Assembly (NCBI GenBank): GCA_031119525.1
Contig: JAVHXO010000004.1
Span: 1-64,000 of the forward strand
DNA length: 64,000 bases
From: Spiroplasma sp.
Lineage (GTDB): Bacteria; Bacillota_I; Bacilli_A; Mycoplasmatales; VBWQ01
Direction: 5' to 3'
Within the stretch, counting starts at the first letter, position 1, and each line of letters begins with the position of its first letter. Below, piece by piece: positions 1 to 9,860 of this stretch. Below the pieces are notes generated by a model. The model was not told the DNA's origin. It worked only from the letters and a program-made list of their open reading frames with translations, and ran no database searches. Position numbers and translations under genes: made by a program.

Positions 1-692
1 GTTTGGTGATGCATTGTCGTAATTTTGGTTTTTTCTGGTTCTGATAGTTGGCTTGAATTACCCAATAAGAATTGATCTAATTTTTGGTAGGTAAAACCTA
101 AATCTGCTTCATCAGTTTGTCCTTCTCATAAACTAGCAGTCGGTTTTCGATCAATTATTTCTTTCGTAACATTCAACATTTTAGCTGCTTGAAAGATATC
201 TTGTTTCAATAAATTAACAAGTGGCAGTAAATCAGCACCACTATCACCATATTTGGTGAAATAACCAGTGTATCACTCATCAGCATTACCTGTGCCAATA
301 ACTAAATAATTATAAGATTGACCATAAGCATACAAAGTACTCATTCTCAATCTAGCTTTAGCATTACCTAAAACTGTTCTTTGTTTAATTTCAGGTAAAT
401 TTAGTGGTAAATTTCTTTTAAAAGTAAGAAAAACATCATCTAAATTAACTAATTTAGCCGTCAGTTTATGTTTATTAACTAAATTATTAGCATAATCTAA
501 ATCAATTTTTGGTGATAAACAAGGCATCAACAAAACTAAATGGTTGTTGGGGAAGGCTTTTTGCATTAATAAAGCAGCAACAGCCGAATCAACACCACCA
601 CTTAAACCAACAATTAATCCTTTAGCATTAGCTTTTTTTACTTCATCTTGGAGAAATTTAACAATTTCATCTAAATATTGTTTTAAATTCAT
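1..692 (-). CDS. nadE: NAD+ synthetase, C-terminus beyond window
   Basis: Makes NAD+ from nicotinate adenine dinucleotide, ATP and ammonia in the cytoplasm. The N-terminal half shows the N-type ATP-pyrophosphatase P-loop SGGVDSA near residue 31 and the GTGNADEW motif near residue 135, where the Trp is a TGA codon. The frame continues in family-like sequence (YTGYFTKYGDSGADL, then a KPTASLWEGQTDE-type motif) to the window edge, so only the last residues are missing. It is the ammonia-using short form, since no glutaminase domain precedes it. It starts 2 bases after the rmuC stop, so the two are probably co-transcribed. A nicotinamidase-like gene at 12913 could supply the same salvage route. 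Confidence 0.95.
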
Positions 693-694
693 AA

Positions 695-1849
695 TTATTC
701 ACTTTCTTTTGCATCATCTGTTATTGTTTCTGACAATAAAATATTATTATACTGATTAGCAAGTTTATTATGGGTTTTATCAAGATTATTAATTGCTGTA
801 TTAGTTGTGTTAAAACCTTTTTTAACTGCTTCTCACCGATCAATTCAACGATCAAACTCAGTCTTAATTTTCAATAAATTAGTACGAATTTTTTCAATAT
901 TACGATTAAATTGGATATCTTTCATATTTTTATCAATCGCAAATAAGATTGCTGCTAAAGTTGTTGGTGAGGTAATTCATACTCGTTTATTAAAAGCATA
1001 ATCAACCACCTCTTCTTGATAATTAGCATAAATAAAAGCAAAAATTTCTTCTGATGGCACAAACATAACAGCACTAGAAATATCATTTTTCGGGTTAATA
1101 TACTTTGCTACTTCATTAATCCGATTTTTAATATCAGTACGAAAAGTTTTTAAATAAGTATTTTTAATATTAGCATCTTCAGTAGCAAAATATTTTTGAT
1201 AATTATCAGTTGAAAACTTTGAATCAACAGCAATTCCCTGTTTTGTCTCCTCAGTTTTAATATAAGCATCAACAATTTTACCATCAGCAGTTTTATATTG
1301 TTTTTCCCATAACTTTTGATTATTACCTAACATATTAGTTAAAATTTTTTCTAATAAATATTCGCCAACATTACCACGTTTTTTAGTATTAACAAATACT
1401 TGCTGCAAACTTTGAATATTATCATTAATTGTTCCTAAAACATTTGATGATTCTTTTAACGTTGCTAAATCAGTAATTACAGCACCAACTTGTTTTTTAA
1501 TTTCTTCAGCATTTAATTTATAATCTGCTTCTTTTTTATTTAAAGAACCTTGAAAACCTTGTAATGCAGTAATTAACGTAGTAATTTTTTGATTATTATC
1601 ACGATCATTAACATTTCAATTTTCTTTAAAAGTATTAATAATTGTATTTTGTACTTCCAATTGTTCTTTTAAATTTTTAACCTGATTTTCTAAAATCTCT
1701 TTTGAGTGGTTAATATCTTTTTGGATTGGTTCAATATTAATTGTTGATTGATTATTTCTTTTTAGAAAATAAATAAATCACCCAATAAAACTAATAATTA
1801 CTACACCAATAATTGATACAATAAGAATAATTACTGTCATATCATTCAT
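695..1849 (-). CDS. rmuC: DNA recombination protein RmuC
   Basis: 384 residues. One N-terminal membrane helix (about residues 3-25) is followed by a long coiled-coil-like stretch and then the conserved RmuC nuclease-fold domain, recognisable by KKRGNVGEYLLEKIL, AVDSKFS and AVMFVPSEE. The family is linked to limiting recombination between inverted repeats, but its biochemistry is poorly known. The start at 1849 is chosen because AAAGGTGGG lies just upstream. Two residues downstream of the AVMFVPSEE region and beyond, Trp is coded by TGA. The stop is 2 bases before the nadE start, suggesting one transcript from obgE through nadE. Confidence 0.9.
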
Positions 1850-1892
1850 AATTTTCACCCACCTTTAAATTATCTTTTAATTAATTTATTTT

Positions 1893-3170
1893 TTAATCTT
1901 CTTCTCAAATCATATCATAATTATAAATCTTAACACTATCACCTTTTTTAACGCCTTTTTTTCTTAATTGCTCAAAAACACCCAAATCTTGAAGTTTAAT
2001 TCTAAATAACAAAATATTTTGGTAAGTATTTAAAGGATTTCTTTCCGCAATCTTAGCAACAGCAGAACCCGTAACTTGCCAATCATGTTCTTTAAGCTTT
2101 TTAACAATTACTTCTGACTCAATAACTTTTGATTGATATTTATATAATACATGGTCTTCTTTGATTATTTCTGGTTCTTGGGTTTGCACTTTTTTAACAA
2201 TATTAGCAATCTCAGTAATTAATGGTTGTAAACTAGTTTTTTTTAATGCAGAAATAGCAAAGATTGGTTTTTTAATTGCTTTTTCTAGTTTTTTAACTGC
2301 TGATAAATCATCAAGCAGATCAATTTTATTAGCAACAACAATTTCAGGTTTATCTAAAATCTTTTTATTATACTTACTTAATTCTTGTTTGATTAATTGA
2401 TAAGTTAAAAAGTGATCGCTTTTTTTATCACTAATATCAACGATATGAACTAAAACTTGACAACGTTCAATATGTTTTAAAAATTGTAATCCTAATCCTT
2501 TACCATCACTAGCACCAGCAATCAAACCTGGTAAATCAGCAATGACAAAACTGTCATTATTATTTTTCACTACCGCCAAATGTGGATCTAAAGTTGTAAA
2601 TGGATAATCAGCAATTAATGGTTTAGCAGCTGAAATTGAATTAATTAAAGTTGATTTACCAGCGTTAGGTAACCCAATTAGTCCAGCATTAGCTAATAAT
2701 TTTAATTCACAAATTATTTCTAATTCATGACCTGCTGTACCATTTTCTGAAATTTTTGGTACTCGATTAGTTGACGAAGCAAATTTAGCATTACCACGAC
2801 CACCAATACCACCTTTAGCAATGACTGCCGTTTGTTTGTTTTTTGTAATATCAGCAATAATTTCACCTGATTTAGCATCTTTAATAATTGTCCCTAATGG
2901 TACTCGCACAGTTGTGCTAACACCATTTTTACCATGCATATTTTTTGGTTTACCATTTTCCCCTGGTCAAGCTTTGATTTCACGATTTTTCCTTAAATCT
3001 AATAAGGTATTTAATCCTTCATCACCAACAAAAATAACACTACCACCATTGCCACCATCGCCACCACTTGGCCCACCTTTAGGAACATATAATTCACGAC
3101 GAAAAGCGATGATACCATCACCGCCTTTACCTGCTTTAACTTTTAATTTAATCAAATCAATAAACTTCAT
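1893..3170 (-). CDS. obgE: GTPase Obg (CgtA), ribosome-associated
   Basis: Essential GTPase acting in large-subunit ribosome maturation and stress control. 425 residues in the usual three parts. The glycine-rich Obg fold comes first ([23 protein letters not shown]). The G domain follows (Walker [10 protein letters not shown], switch region [21 protein letters not shown]). The C-terminal OCT domain ends in YNYDMIWEED. The final Trp and one in the Obg fold are TGA codons, which is why a standard-code translation breaks the gene. Its neighbours are rmuC downstream and an unknown gene upstream, all on the same strand. Confidence 0.97.
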
Positions 3171-3296
3171 CGTAATTTTTTCCTAAACTTTAATATTTAA
3201 CATTTGATTTTTCCTAAACAAAATAAGAAAAAATCGTTCTTCACAATAAATAATACCTTGAAAATCACAATAAATAAATATATATCATTATTAATT

Positions 3297-4163
3297 CTAA
3301 TATTCTGAAAAATCTAATTCACGAATTTCTAAATTAGGATTTTCTAAATCTACAATAACTAAAGGATAATCATCAGTTGTTACTTCTTGGTTTTCAGTTG
3401 TTAACTTTTCTAAATCTTGCGGTGCATTAGGAGTTAATGACGCAATATTTGGCTTTAATGCCATTGAAGTTTCTTGTTTTAATTCACTAACTACTTGATG
3501 ATCGCCTTGGAAATCTTTTGGTAAAGTTTCAAAATTTTTAAATAATTGATTCAAAGGTTCAAATAAAATATCTACTTCTTGTTGATAATTTTTCATTGAG
3601 ATTGTAAAATAATCTTTTACTTTTGAAAAATTTTCAACTTCTGTTGTTTTAATTTCAAAATTTTCATAATAAAGATCAAGATTTCTACTTAAAGGCATAA
3701 TTTTTTTAAATAAAAAATCAGCTTGATTTTTGAAATCAATATTTTTTGGATTAAAAGATGCCGGTTGATTAATTAAAAAATCAATTTTTAATTTTAATAA
3801 TAAACTTTGCTGATATAAATTTTCTTGATCAATTAATTTAGGTAATTCCTTAAGTAAGGAGATTTGATTATTATAATCTAATTTAGTTTTAAAATTAATT
3901 CAATTTTTACCTCAATGACTACTTGTTTTTTTAATTCCTGATAAATAAAAATAAAAATTATCATTATCTAATTGTAAAACTAAACGAGATTCATTCGTTG
4001 TTTTATGTTCTTTATTTGTTCCAAATCAAATTAAAGGACGATTATCATGATATTTTAATAAAATTACTTTAGTTTTTTTATTCTTTTTTGCAAGTAATAA
4101 TTGTTTTTGTTCTAACTTTGATAATTTACCTTTTTTTATGATATTTTTTTTAACGTTTGGCAT
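3297..4163 (-). CDS. Hypothetical protein, 288 aa
   Basis: I do not recognise this protein. It has a very basic N-terminus (residues 1-32, Lys-rich), no signal peptide and no membrane helix. The middle is of mixed alpha/beta character, with a KTSSHWGKNW stretch whose Trp codons are TGA, and the C-terminus is acidic (DLENPNLEIRELDFSEY). The start at 4163 follows an AGAGGGGG ribosome site and keeps the whole frame. It lies 126 bases upstream of obgE on the same strand, with no clear terminator between them, so it may share that transcript. The basic head and acidic tail suggest a cytoplasmic binding protein, but this is only a guess. Confidence 0.7.
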
Positions 4164-4267
4164 GTTTGCCCCCTCTCTTCAAAGTTCCCAAACACCCACT
4201 AACAGACTTTTATTATTATAATATAAAATAATAAAATGAAATAAATTATTTGTTAACAACTTTCAAT

Positions 4268-4301
4268 AAAAAATCCCTATCCATTAAAATAGGGATTTTT
4301 T
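4268..4301 (-). terminator. Rho-independent terminator
   Basis: A 12-bp stem (AAAAATCCCTAT/ATAGGGATTTTT) around an 8-base loop, with A- and T-tracts on both sides. It follows the secreted-protein gene ending at 4388 on the minus strand. A near copy lies at 5158-5195. Confidence 0.7.
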
Positions 4302-4387
4302 ATCTTGTTAATTGTTAAGGAACTAAAAAAAGAATAAAATTATTAATTTGAATAGTATTACTTTTAATATATTTTATAATCTAAATT

Positions 4388-4987
4388 TTAAGAAAATGTT
4401 ACTTTTGAACCAATTGATATTGCAGAAAATGCTGTACTAAAAGAATTATAAGCATTTGATTCTAATAATAATAATCATTGGACATAAAACATACCATCTT
4501 GCTGATAATAAGTGAAACCATCAAAAAAAGCAACCGCAGCTTTTGCTAAACCAGATGATTCTCGTTCAACCATTAAAGTGTTGACATTTTGTCTTATTTC
4601 ACTAGTAGTTGTTATTTTAGCATGTTGAACAATATTAATACGTCTTTTATTATCTTGAAATAATTTATTATTATAATTATATGTGTCACTACCTCATTGC
4701 ATTAAAAACATATTACTTGAAGTATAATCATTTTTTATATAATTAAAATCTCATGGATTAGTAAATCAAAAATTAAAAGTTATAATAAAACCTCTATCAG
4801 AATTTTCTGCTGTTAATTTTATATCACTCAGATCATTATTAAGATTGAAACTAAGGTCTTGCGGACTAACTTTGTCAATATTTTGAGTTGAAAAATCTTT
4901 CGATAATTCAGGATTAGGAATTAAATTTAATCCTAATCCAGTTGATAATACTGTTATTGCTATTGTTGTGATAATTTTTTTAAGCAT
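4388..4987 (-). CDS. Putative secreted protein, 199 aa
   Basis: Function unknown. The N-terminus (MLKKIITTIAITVLSTGLG, then NLIPNP) is a typical signal peptide: two lysines, about 15 hydrophobic residues and no lipobox Cys, so the protein is probably secreted or anchored by its leader. The rest is polar and Asn/Ser-rich, with no second membrane segment. It contains several TGA-coded Trp residues (FWFTNPWDF, LMQWGSDTY, FYVQWLLLLES). A strong AAAGGGGG ribosome site precedes the ATG. It stands alone, with a terminator on each side, so it is probably monocistronic. Similar small secreted proteins are common in Spiroplasma, but I cannot name a family. Confidence 0.75.
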
Positions 4988-5157
4988 ATTAAACCCCCTT
5001 TATTCTTTTACCCTCAATTTTAAATTTTATTCTTTATTGTTATTCTAAAGTTAAATTTTAAAAAAATCTATAAAATATTATAAATAAAAAAAGATTAGAG
5101 CAATTAAAAAAATATATCTGAAGATATTAAATTGCTAATTAATATCAAAAGAATATA

Positions 5158-5195
5158 TAAAAAATCCCTATTCATTAAAAAATTAGGGATTTATA
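5158..5195 (-). terminator. Terminator of the rplU-prp-rpmA operon
   Basis: Inverted repeat AAATCCCTA/TAGGGATTT with flanking A and T tracts, about 20 bases after the rpmA stop. Its stem matches the terminator at 4268. Confidence 0.65.
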
Positions 5196-5215
5196 TTAAT
5201 TAATTATTAATTATA

Positions 5216-5503
5216 TTATTTTTTTGCTTCTAAAATATTAACTTTAGTTTTATTTTTTGCAAATTTAACATACTTAACAATACCAGTTTTTAAAGCAAAC
5301 AAAGTATCATCACCACCACGACCAACATTTACTCCTGGGTGAACTTTAGTTCCTCTTTGACGGTAAATAATTGTTCCTTCGTGGATTAATTGTCCATCAC
5401 TTGCCTTGGCTCCTAAACGCTTAGAATGTGAATCTCTTCCATTACGAGTTGACCCAACTCCTTTTTTAGAAGCAAAGAATTGTAAATTTAATTGAAAACG
5501 CAT
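5216..5503 (-). CDS. rpmA: 50S ribosomal protein L27, cleaved-precursor type
   Basis: 95 residues of standard L27 ([20 protein letters not shown], then [13 protein letters not shown]). It begins with the extra leader [11 protein letters not shown] that Firmicutes and Mollicutes remove between FFA and SKK. The mature N-terminus reaches the peptidyl-transferase centre, so cleavage is known to be essential in relatives. The cleaving protease Prp is encoded immediately upstream. The ribosome site AAGGAGG lies inside the last codons of prp, so translation of the two is probably coupled. Confidence 0.97.
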   Translation of the reverse strand: MRFQLNLQFFASKKGVGSTRNGRDSHSKRLGAKASDGQLIHEGTIIYRQRGTKVHPGVNVGRGGDDTLFALKTGIVKYVKFAKNKTKVNILEAKK

Positions 5504-5504
5504 T

Positions 5505-5819
5505 TTAGTAAACCTCCTTAATGATAATGTTTTTAGTGTATTGACTACTAATTGTCTTTAATTGTCAGAACATTGTTTGTAAAATCATTTGATTATCATC
5601 TGTTACTTTTAAAATATCAATCGTAATTTTATTTTTTGCTTCAATAATTTTAACTTCATTTTTTGAAATTAGATTATCAAGAGCATTCAAAGTACCAAAG
5701 ATAACGGCAGAAATTCCTGCACAAACAATATCTTTACCAACCTGATCAAAATTAGCATGACCACTAACTTCTAGTTTAACAATCTTATCTTGTTGATAAT
5801 ATAAATTAACTTTTACCAT
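5505..5819 (-). CDS. prp: L27-processing cysteine protease Prp
   Basis: 104 residues of the Prp (YsxB) family. The signature [18 protein letters not shown] carries the catalytic pair His21 and Cys33. It removes the leader of L27. The reading frame crosses one TGA (FWQLK, near residue 85) and ends 1 base before the rpmA ATG. The gene order rplU-prp-rpmA is the standard Firmicute arrangement, which supports the call strongly. Confidence 0.93.
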
Positions 5820-5824
5820 AATAA

Positions 5825-6382
5825 CTATTTTTTAGTAGGATTGTTTACTTCTGCTTTTTTCGCAGTTGATGGTTTTTTAGGATCAGTTTTAACTACTTTT
5901 TTTTCACCGGTTGCTACTTTAACACTAGGTTTTTTAGTTGCAGCAACTTTTGTAGTTGGTTCTTTAACTATTTTAGTTACTTTTTTTGTAGTTTCTTGTT
6001 CTGTTGTTTTTGGTTTTTTACTTGTTGTAGCTTCGGTTGTTGTTTTTTTTACTGTTGATTTAGTTGCTGGTTTTGGTTTACCACTCAACAAAATATCAGT
6101 AATTTTAACCTTAGTATATGGCTGACGATGACCATATTTAGTCTTTGAATTTTTCTTTGGTTTATATTTAAAAACAACAATTTTTTTTGCTTTATCTTGT
6201 TTGATAATGATTCCGTGAACACTAGCACCTTTAATTATCGGGTTACCAACCGTTCCGTCAATCATTAATACTTGGTCAAAAACCACTTTATCTTCAGCAT
6301 CACCTGCTAATTTTTCGATAAAATATTCTTTCCCAACTTCAACATTAATTTGTTTGCCACCGGTTTTAATTATTGCAAACAT
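5825..6382 (-). CDS. rplU: 50S ribosomal protein L21 with long Lys/Thr-rich tail
   Basis: Residues 1-102 are a complete L21 (MFAIIKTGGKQINVEVG, then YKPKKNSKTKYGHRQPYT), which binds 23S rRNA in the large subunit. A tail of about 83 residues follows, made almost only of Lys, Thr, Ala, Val, Pro and Glu (KKTTTEATTSKKPKTTEQ-like). Normal L21 stops near residue 103, so the tail is an accessory extension, probably disordered and RNA-binding by charge. A leader RNA upstream probably controls the whole operon. Confidence 0.95.
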   Translation of the reverse strand: MFAIIKTGGKQINVEVGKEYFIEKLAGDAEDKVVFDQVLMIDGTVGNPIIKGASVHGIIIKQDKAKKIVVFKYKPKKNSKTKYGHRQPYTKVKITDILLSGKPKPATKSTVKKTTTEATTSKKPKTTEQETTKKVTKIVKEPTTKVAATKKPSVKVATGEKKVVKTDPKKPSTAKKAEVNNPTKK

Positions 6383-6385
6383 CTT

Positions 6386-6474
6386 GCACCTCCAGCTTAG
6401 ACTCGCCTTATGAGGTGGTTTTGATAAAAACGCTTAAATACCTAAAAAGTGCGGTTGCAACTGTTTTCACAGCA
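6386..6474 (-). promoter_or_regulatory. L21-type ribosomal protein leader RNA
   Basis: The transcribed leader contains GCTGTGAAAACAG and GTTGCAACCGCACTTTTTAG. It ends in CCACCTC, ATAAGGCGAG and CTGGAGGTG. The CACCTC block can pair with GAGGTG, which is the rplU ribosome site, so the leader can hide its own start site. This agrees from memory with the Rfam L21 leader of Firmicutes. No covariance search was possible. Confidence 0.65.
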
Positions 6475-6480
6475 TTAATA

Positions 6481-6509
6481 ATTATAATTATATTTATTAA
6501 TAAAATCAA
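6481..6509 (-). promoter_or_regulatory. rplU operon promoter
   Basis: On the minus strand, TTGATT (-35) and TATAAT (-10) are separated by exactly 17 bases. They lie just upstream of the L21-type leader. Confidence 0.7.
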
Positions 6510-6717
6510 GATAAACTATAAGAATTAATGATTTTTGTCTAGGAAATAACGGATAAATGACATCCTTAAACCATTAAAAATTAAAAAGAATGCCATTATG
6601 GTTAATATTAACAAAATTGCCCTTAGTTAAAATTGAACTAATTTCTCAAATTTTATTATTCTTGATCTTTTTTTTGTTCAATATTGAGAACAAGATAAAA
6701 GAAGATTCTTAAGAAAA

Positions 6718-7266
6718 TTATCTTTCCAATTTAATATCATCAGTATTTATTTCAATAATTTGATCTGGTTTAATTTCAGCTACTGTTATAGTAATTGGTT
6801 GTAATACTTCGGCATTCTCTGCATTAACAAAAAAAACTGATGTTTCATTTTCCATTGCTGTATCTTTTACTTTAATATACAATGATTTCTTTAATTCATC
6901 GATTCCATAAATAAAATCGTCTCTACCACTATTTCAAGAAAAATTTATATTTACTAAATCATCGTAATTAAGAACTTTTATATATAATTTTTGATTTCTA
7001 AATCCAATTAAGTTGTTCTTTTCTAAATTAACTCTAATGTTAGCATATTCTACAATAATTTTAATTTTAACCTCTTCTTTGGCATTTACTGCTGAAATTA
7101 TTAATTCTGTTTCGCCATTCTTATTTTTTGCTTTAACAATAACTTCATCTTCTTCTAATGTTGCTGTAACTAATTCTTCATCTAAAACTTCTAATGATAC
7201 ATCTTTTAGTTCTTGAAAATTAGTAATTTGTCGTCTTACTTCGGTATTTGCAAATAATTTAATCAT
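6718..7266 (-). CDS. Hypothetical protein with Ig-like beta repeat, 182 aa
   Basis: Function unknown. Residues 20-80 alternate in the manner of a bacterial Ig-like (Big) domain: DEELVTATLEEDEVIVKAK, then NGETELIISAVNAKEEVKI. The second half (residues 100-182) is also strand-rich and acidic. There is no signal peptide or membrane segment, so it is predicted cytoplasmic, which is unusual for Big domains. The start at 7266 is preferred over one 24 bases upstream because AGGAGGAG stands 6 bases before it. A divergent pair of small genes begins 349 bases away. Between 6510 and 6717 I see no gene, only a weak hairpin near 6673-6705. Confidence 0.7.
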
Positions 7267-7614
7267 TATTCTCCTCCTATTTTTAATCATTTATTGTCAC
7301 TTAATTAATATTTCTGTTTTCTTTCTTTGTTAGCCATAATTTTTTCCAAGTACTTGTATACAAAGTATAACTAAGCAAAAATAAATTGTCATAGTTTCGC
7401 AATTCACTTATCCAAGGAAAATTTTATTTAAATCAAGAATTGATAATGATTTAAAATTTTTAACAAAACTACTAAAAAAGACAAAGATATATTACGTATA
7501 TAAAATATATATCGTAAGAAAGGAGGGATACTTTTCTTTAAAATATTTTATTAAAAAAATTATGAAATTTAAAATAATAAGATGAAACTAACTAAAGAGA
7601 AAGAAGGAAAAAAA
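7267..7614. other. Divergent intergenic region with candidate operator
   Basis: No gene is visible in these 348 bases. A near-palindrome, ACTTGTATACAAAGT, lies at 7352-7366. A strong ribosome site, AAAGGAGGG, sits at 7519-7527 without a usable start codon behind it. It may be the remnant of an older start or part of a leader for the paralogous genes downstream. Confidence 0.35.
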
Positions 7615-8013
7615 ATGTCTATAAGAGAAAAAACAATTTATGTAAATCAAGATAATATCGGTCCCCAAATTAATCTAGGAAAAGAATATCGATTTTTTAA
7701 CATCAGTAATACTTCTACAAACTTAAATGATATATGTGTAATTGAAGGAAGAGCTGGAGATACATTAGTTACTATGTTAAATGAAGAAGTTTCATATGGT
7801 AAAGACTTTTTTGAAACTCTTAAAAATGATTTAAAAGATGATAAACAATTTTTTAGAAACTATTTTCATATTTTAAATTTAGAGTTTCTTGAAAGAGCTG
7901 GGCTTCAAGGCGAAGAAACTATTTTTATTTTCAATAAAGGTCTTTCAGGGACATTTCAAATAAAATTAGGCAAAAGCGCTTGAGATGAATTTAATAAACA
8001 TCTTGACAAATAG
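7615..8013 (+). CDS. Hypothetical protein, paralogue 1 of a tandem pair
   Basis: 132 residues, about 60 percent identical by eye to the next gene. There is no signal peptide or membrane helix, and the protein is acidic and strand-rich. The pattern NLNDI(C/R)xIExRxGDTLVT, followed by EVSYGKxFF, faintly resembles the beta/gamma-crystallin repeat, but I would not assign that family without a profile search. The start at 7615 is chosen over an upstream ATG at 7582, because GAAGGAAAAAAAATGTCT is identical before both paralogues. The gene runs through one TGA (SAWDEFNKHL) to a TAG at 8011. Confidence 0.75.
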
Positions 8014-8076
8014 GAAATTGAAAAATAATTTCAAACTAAGATTATTTCTATCATACAAAAGAAAGAAGGAAAAAAA

Positions 8077-8478
8077 ATGTCTGCAAGAGAAAAAACAATT
8101 TATGTAAATCAAGATAATATCGGTCCCCAAATTAATCTAGGAAGAGGATTTAGATTTTTAAAAAACTATAATGTTTCTGTAAATTTAAATGATATACGTG
8201 CAATTGAACTTAGATCTGGCGATACATTAGTTACTTTTATGAATGAAGAAGAAGTCTCATATGGTAAAGAATTCTTCGACACTACTGTAGACGCAGTAAA
8301 AAATGATAAACAATTTTTTAGAAATGATAATCATATTATAAACTTAGATTTTCTTGCAAGAGTTGTAGCTGAAGGAGACAAAACTCTTTTTATCCTTGAT
8401 AAAGGTCTTTCAGGGACATATACAGCAAAATTAGGTAAAGGTGCTTGAGAAGAATTCAAAAAACATCTTAATAAATAA
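8077..8478 (+). CDS. Hypothetical protein, paralogue 2 of a tandem pair
   Basis: 133 residues. The first 20 codons and the ribosome-site region are almost base-for-base the same as in the preceding gene (REKTIYVNQDNIGPQINLG), while the middle has diverged (FRFLKNYNVSVNLNDIRAIE). The C-terminus AWEEFKKHLNK includes a TGA-coded Trp. This pattern fits a recent tandem duplication with the 5' end conserved. A strong terminator follows at 8518, so the pair probably forms one transcript starting upstream of 7615. Function unknown. Confidence 0.75.
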
Positions 8479-8517
8479 TAACGATAAATCAAACCCTAAA
8501 AAATGAAAAAAACAACT

Positions 8518-8553
8518 TAAAAAGTTTTGCAAAATTTTGCAAAACTTTTTTTC
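8518..8553 (+). terminator. Terminator of the tandem paralogue unit
   Basis: AAAAAGTTTTGC-AAAATTTT-GCAAAACTTTTTTT hairpin with a T-tract, 40 bases after the second paralogue. Confidence 0.8.
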
Positions 8554-8606
8554 TCTAATATGACAATAAAAAAATGCTCATAAAATCAATTTTAACTTTA
8601 ATTTTA

Positions 8607-9068
8607 TTACATTTTATCCTTCAAATTTTTTTTCTTCACCACCAATAACAAAACCAAACTCGCAATGAAAATCCCAATAATCGCCAACACAAAACCAATA
8701 ATAAAACGAACTAGAAAATAATCACCAGCCAATCAATAACTAGATAAATACAAACCAACAATTAAAAAAACAAATGGTACCACATAAGTAAATTGATCCA
8801 ATTGATGCAGTTTGCATTTATAAGTTATTAAAGTAACAATAATCGCAAATAAGATTAACGCAAATGATAAAACAAACATCAACCATAACGGCAGATGGAA
8901 ACTAAAAGTAAAATCATTTGATGTTAAAAAATATAAAATTAAACCAGGAATTAAAACTTGAATAATTAAATAAGCAAAACTAATAATAAATCTAGTTCGT
9001 TTTAATGGCGAACCTACAACATTTTGATTTGTTTGATTATTCAAATTTAATTCATCATTATTAGTCAT
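8607..9068 (-). CDS. Putative membrane protein, four TM helices, 153 aa
   Basis: A hydrophilic, Asn-rich N-terminus (residues 1-25) is followed by four hydrophobic helices: about residues 27-47, 58-82, 94-110 and 118-142. The last helix ends in a positively charged KKKNLKDK tail. The frame crosses one TGA near residue 112 (SSYWLAGDY). I do not recognise a family. It sits between the tandem paralogues and tRNA-Gly and appears to be a single-gene unit. Confidence 0.7.
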
Positions 9069-9130
9069 AATTATTTCTTTCTCTAAATTTTTTTAATTAA
9101 CTATCAACATTATATAACAAAGACCCAAAA

Positions 9131-9158
9131 ATAAAAAAAAGATGTTCAAAAAACATCA
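9131..9158 (-). terminator. Terminator downstream of tRNA-Gly
   Basis: On the minus strand, GATGTTTTTTGAACATC followed by TTTTTTTTATTTTT, just past the tRNA 3' end. Confidence 0.65.
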
Positions 9159-9174
9159 ATAAATAAATGGAAAA

Positions 9175-9249
9175 TGGAGCGGGTAATGGGAATTGAACCC
9201 ATATCGCTAGTTTGGAAGACTAGAATAATAACCGTTATACTACACCCGC
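9175..9249 (-). tRNA. tRNA-Gly (TCC)
   Basis: Full cloverleaf on the minus strand. The acceptor GCGGGTG pairs with TACCCGC, the anticodon stem/loop is CTAGT-CTTCCAA-ACTAG giving TCC, the T loop is GGGTTCAATTCCC, and the CCA end is encoded. It stands alone, away from the main tRNA cluster. Confidence 0.95.
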
Positions 9250-9314
9250 AAGTCCACTAGTTAGTTATACCAGTTATTGCCAAGAAAGTCAATATTTAAT
9301 TCCAGTTTGATTAA

Positions 9315-9803
9315 TTAGCTTTGGTTATGTAAATGAACCACACTAATTAATGTAAAAATAATTACTGAACAACTAATAATATTAACTAACAATCAAACAA
9401 ATCAAGAAATTGTAATCAGCAAAAAAGCTAGAAAAACAAAAGTTAAGATAAAAATTAAAAAAGAAAGAATTAAAAAAGTAAGTAAAAACTTTAAACTAGT
9501 TGATGATCAAATCGGCATAATAAAAACAAAAAGAGCAAGAAAAGTAATTGGTCAAATTGCTGCTTCAACTGGAACACTCAACAATTTAGCGGCAATATTA
9601 TCTTCATTTCGTGGATAAAAATTGTTGGTACTAAATATTAATCAAATTAAGAAAAAACTAATACCAACAAGCGTTAACAAAATTCGATTAAGCAACAAAA
9701 GCTTTTTAGTACCAAGTTTATTTAAATTTGTCTCAATCAAATTTTCCTTTTTTGTTGTATTATTCTTTTTAATTGAACTTTTTGTTTCCTTCATTTCTTT
9801 CAT
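9315..9803 (-). CDS. Putative membrane protein, 162 aa
   Basis: A Lys/Asn-rich cytoplasmic head (residues 1-30) is followed by about four hydrophobic segments: LLNRILLTLVGISFFLIWLI, a helix near 72-90, and two long ones from about 95 to 155. Several Trp residues are TGA-coded. The start at 9803 follows AAAGAGG; an ATG three codons downstream is also possible. It lies 57 bases after the 43-residue transporter partner and may belong to that operon. No family recognised. Confidence 0.65.
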
Positions 9804-9860
9804 TCTTGTTTGCCTCTTTTAAGGTTTTCCAACCTTTTAAACTACAAGTAAAATTTCTAA

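Noticed and set aside
4268-5195. Two near-identical inverted repeats as a mobile or MITE-like repeat family.
   Set aside because: Both lie directly after gene ends, are short, and have terminator T-tracts. Shared terminator sequence explains them.
6530-6605. A 23-codon minus-strand frame (MAFFLIFNGLRMSFIRYFLDKNH) in the gap between rplU and the Ig-like gene.
   Set aside because: It lacks a ribosome site and a conserved partner. It may be a decayed gene end, but nothing in the sequence confirms this.
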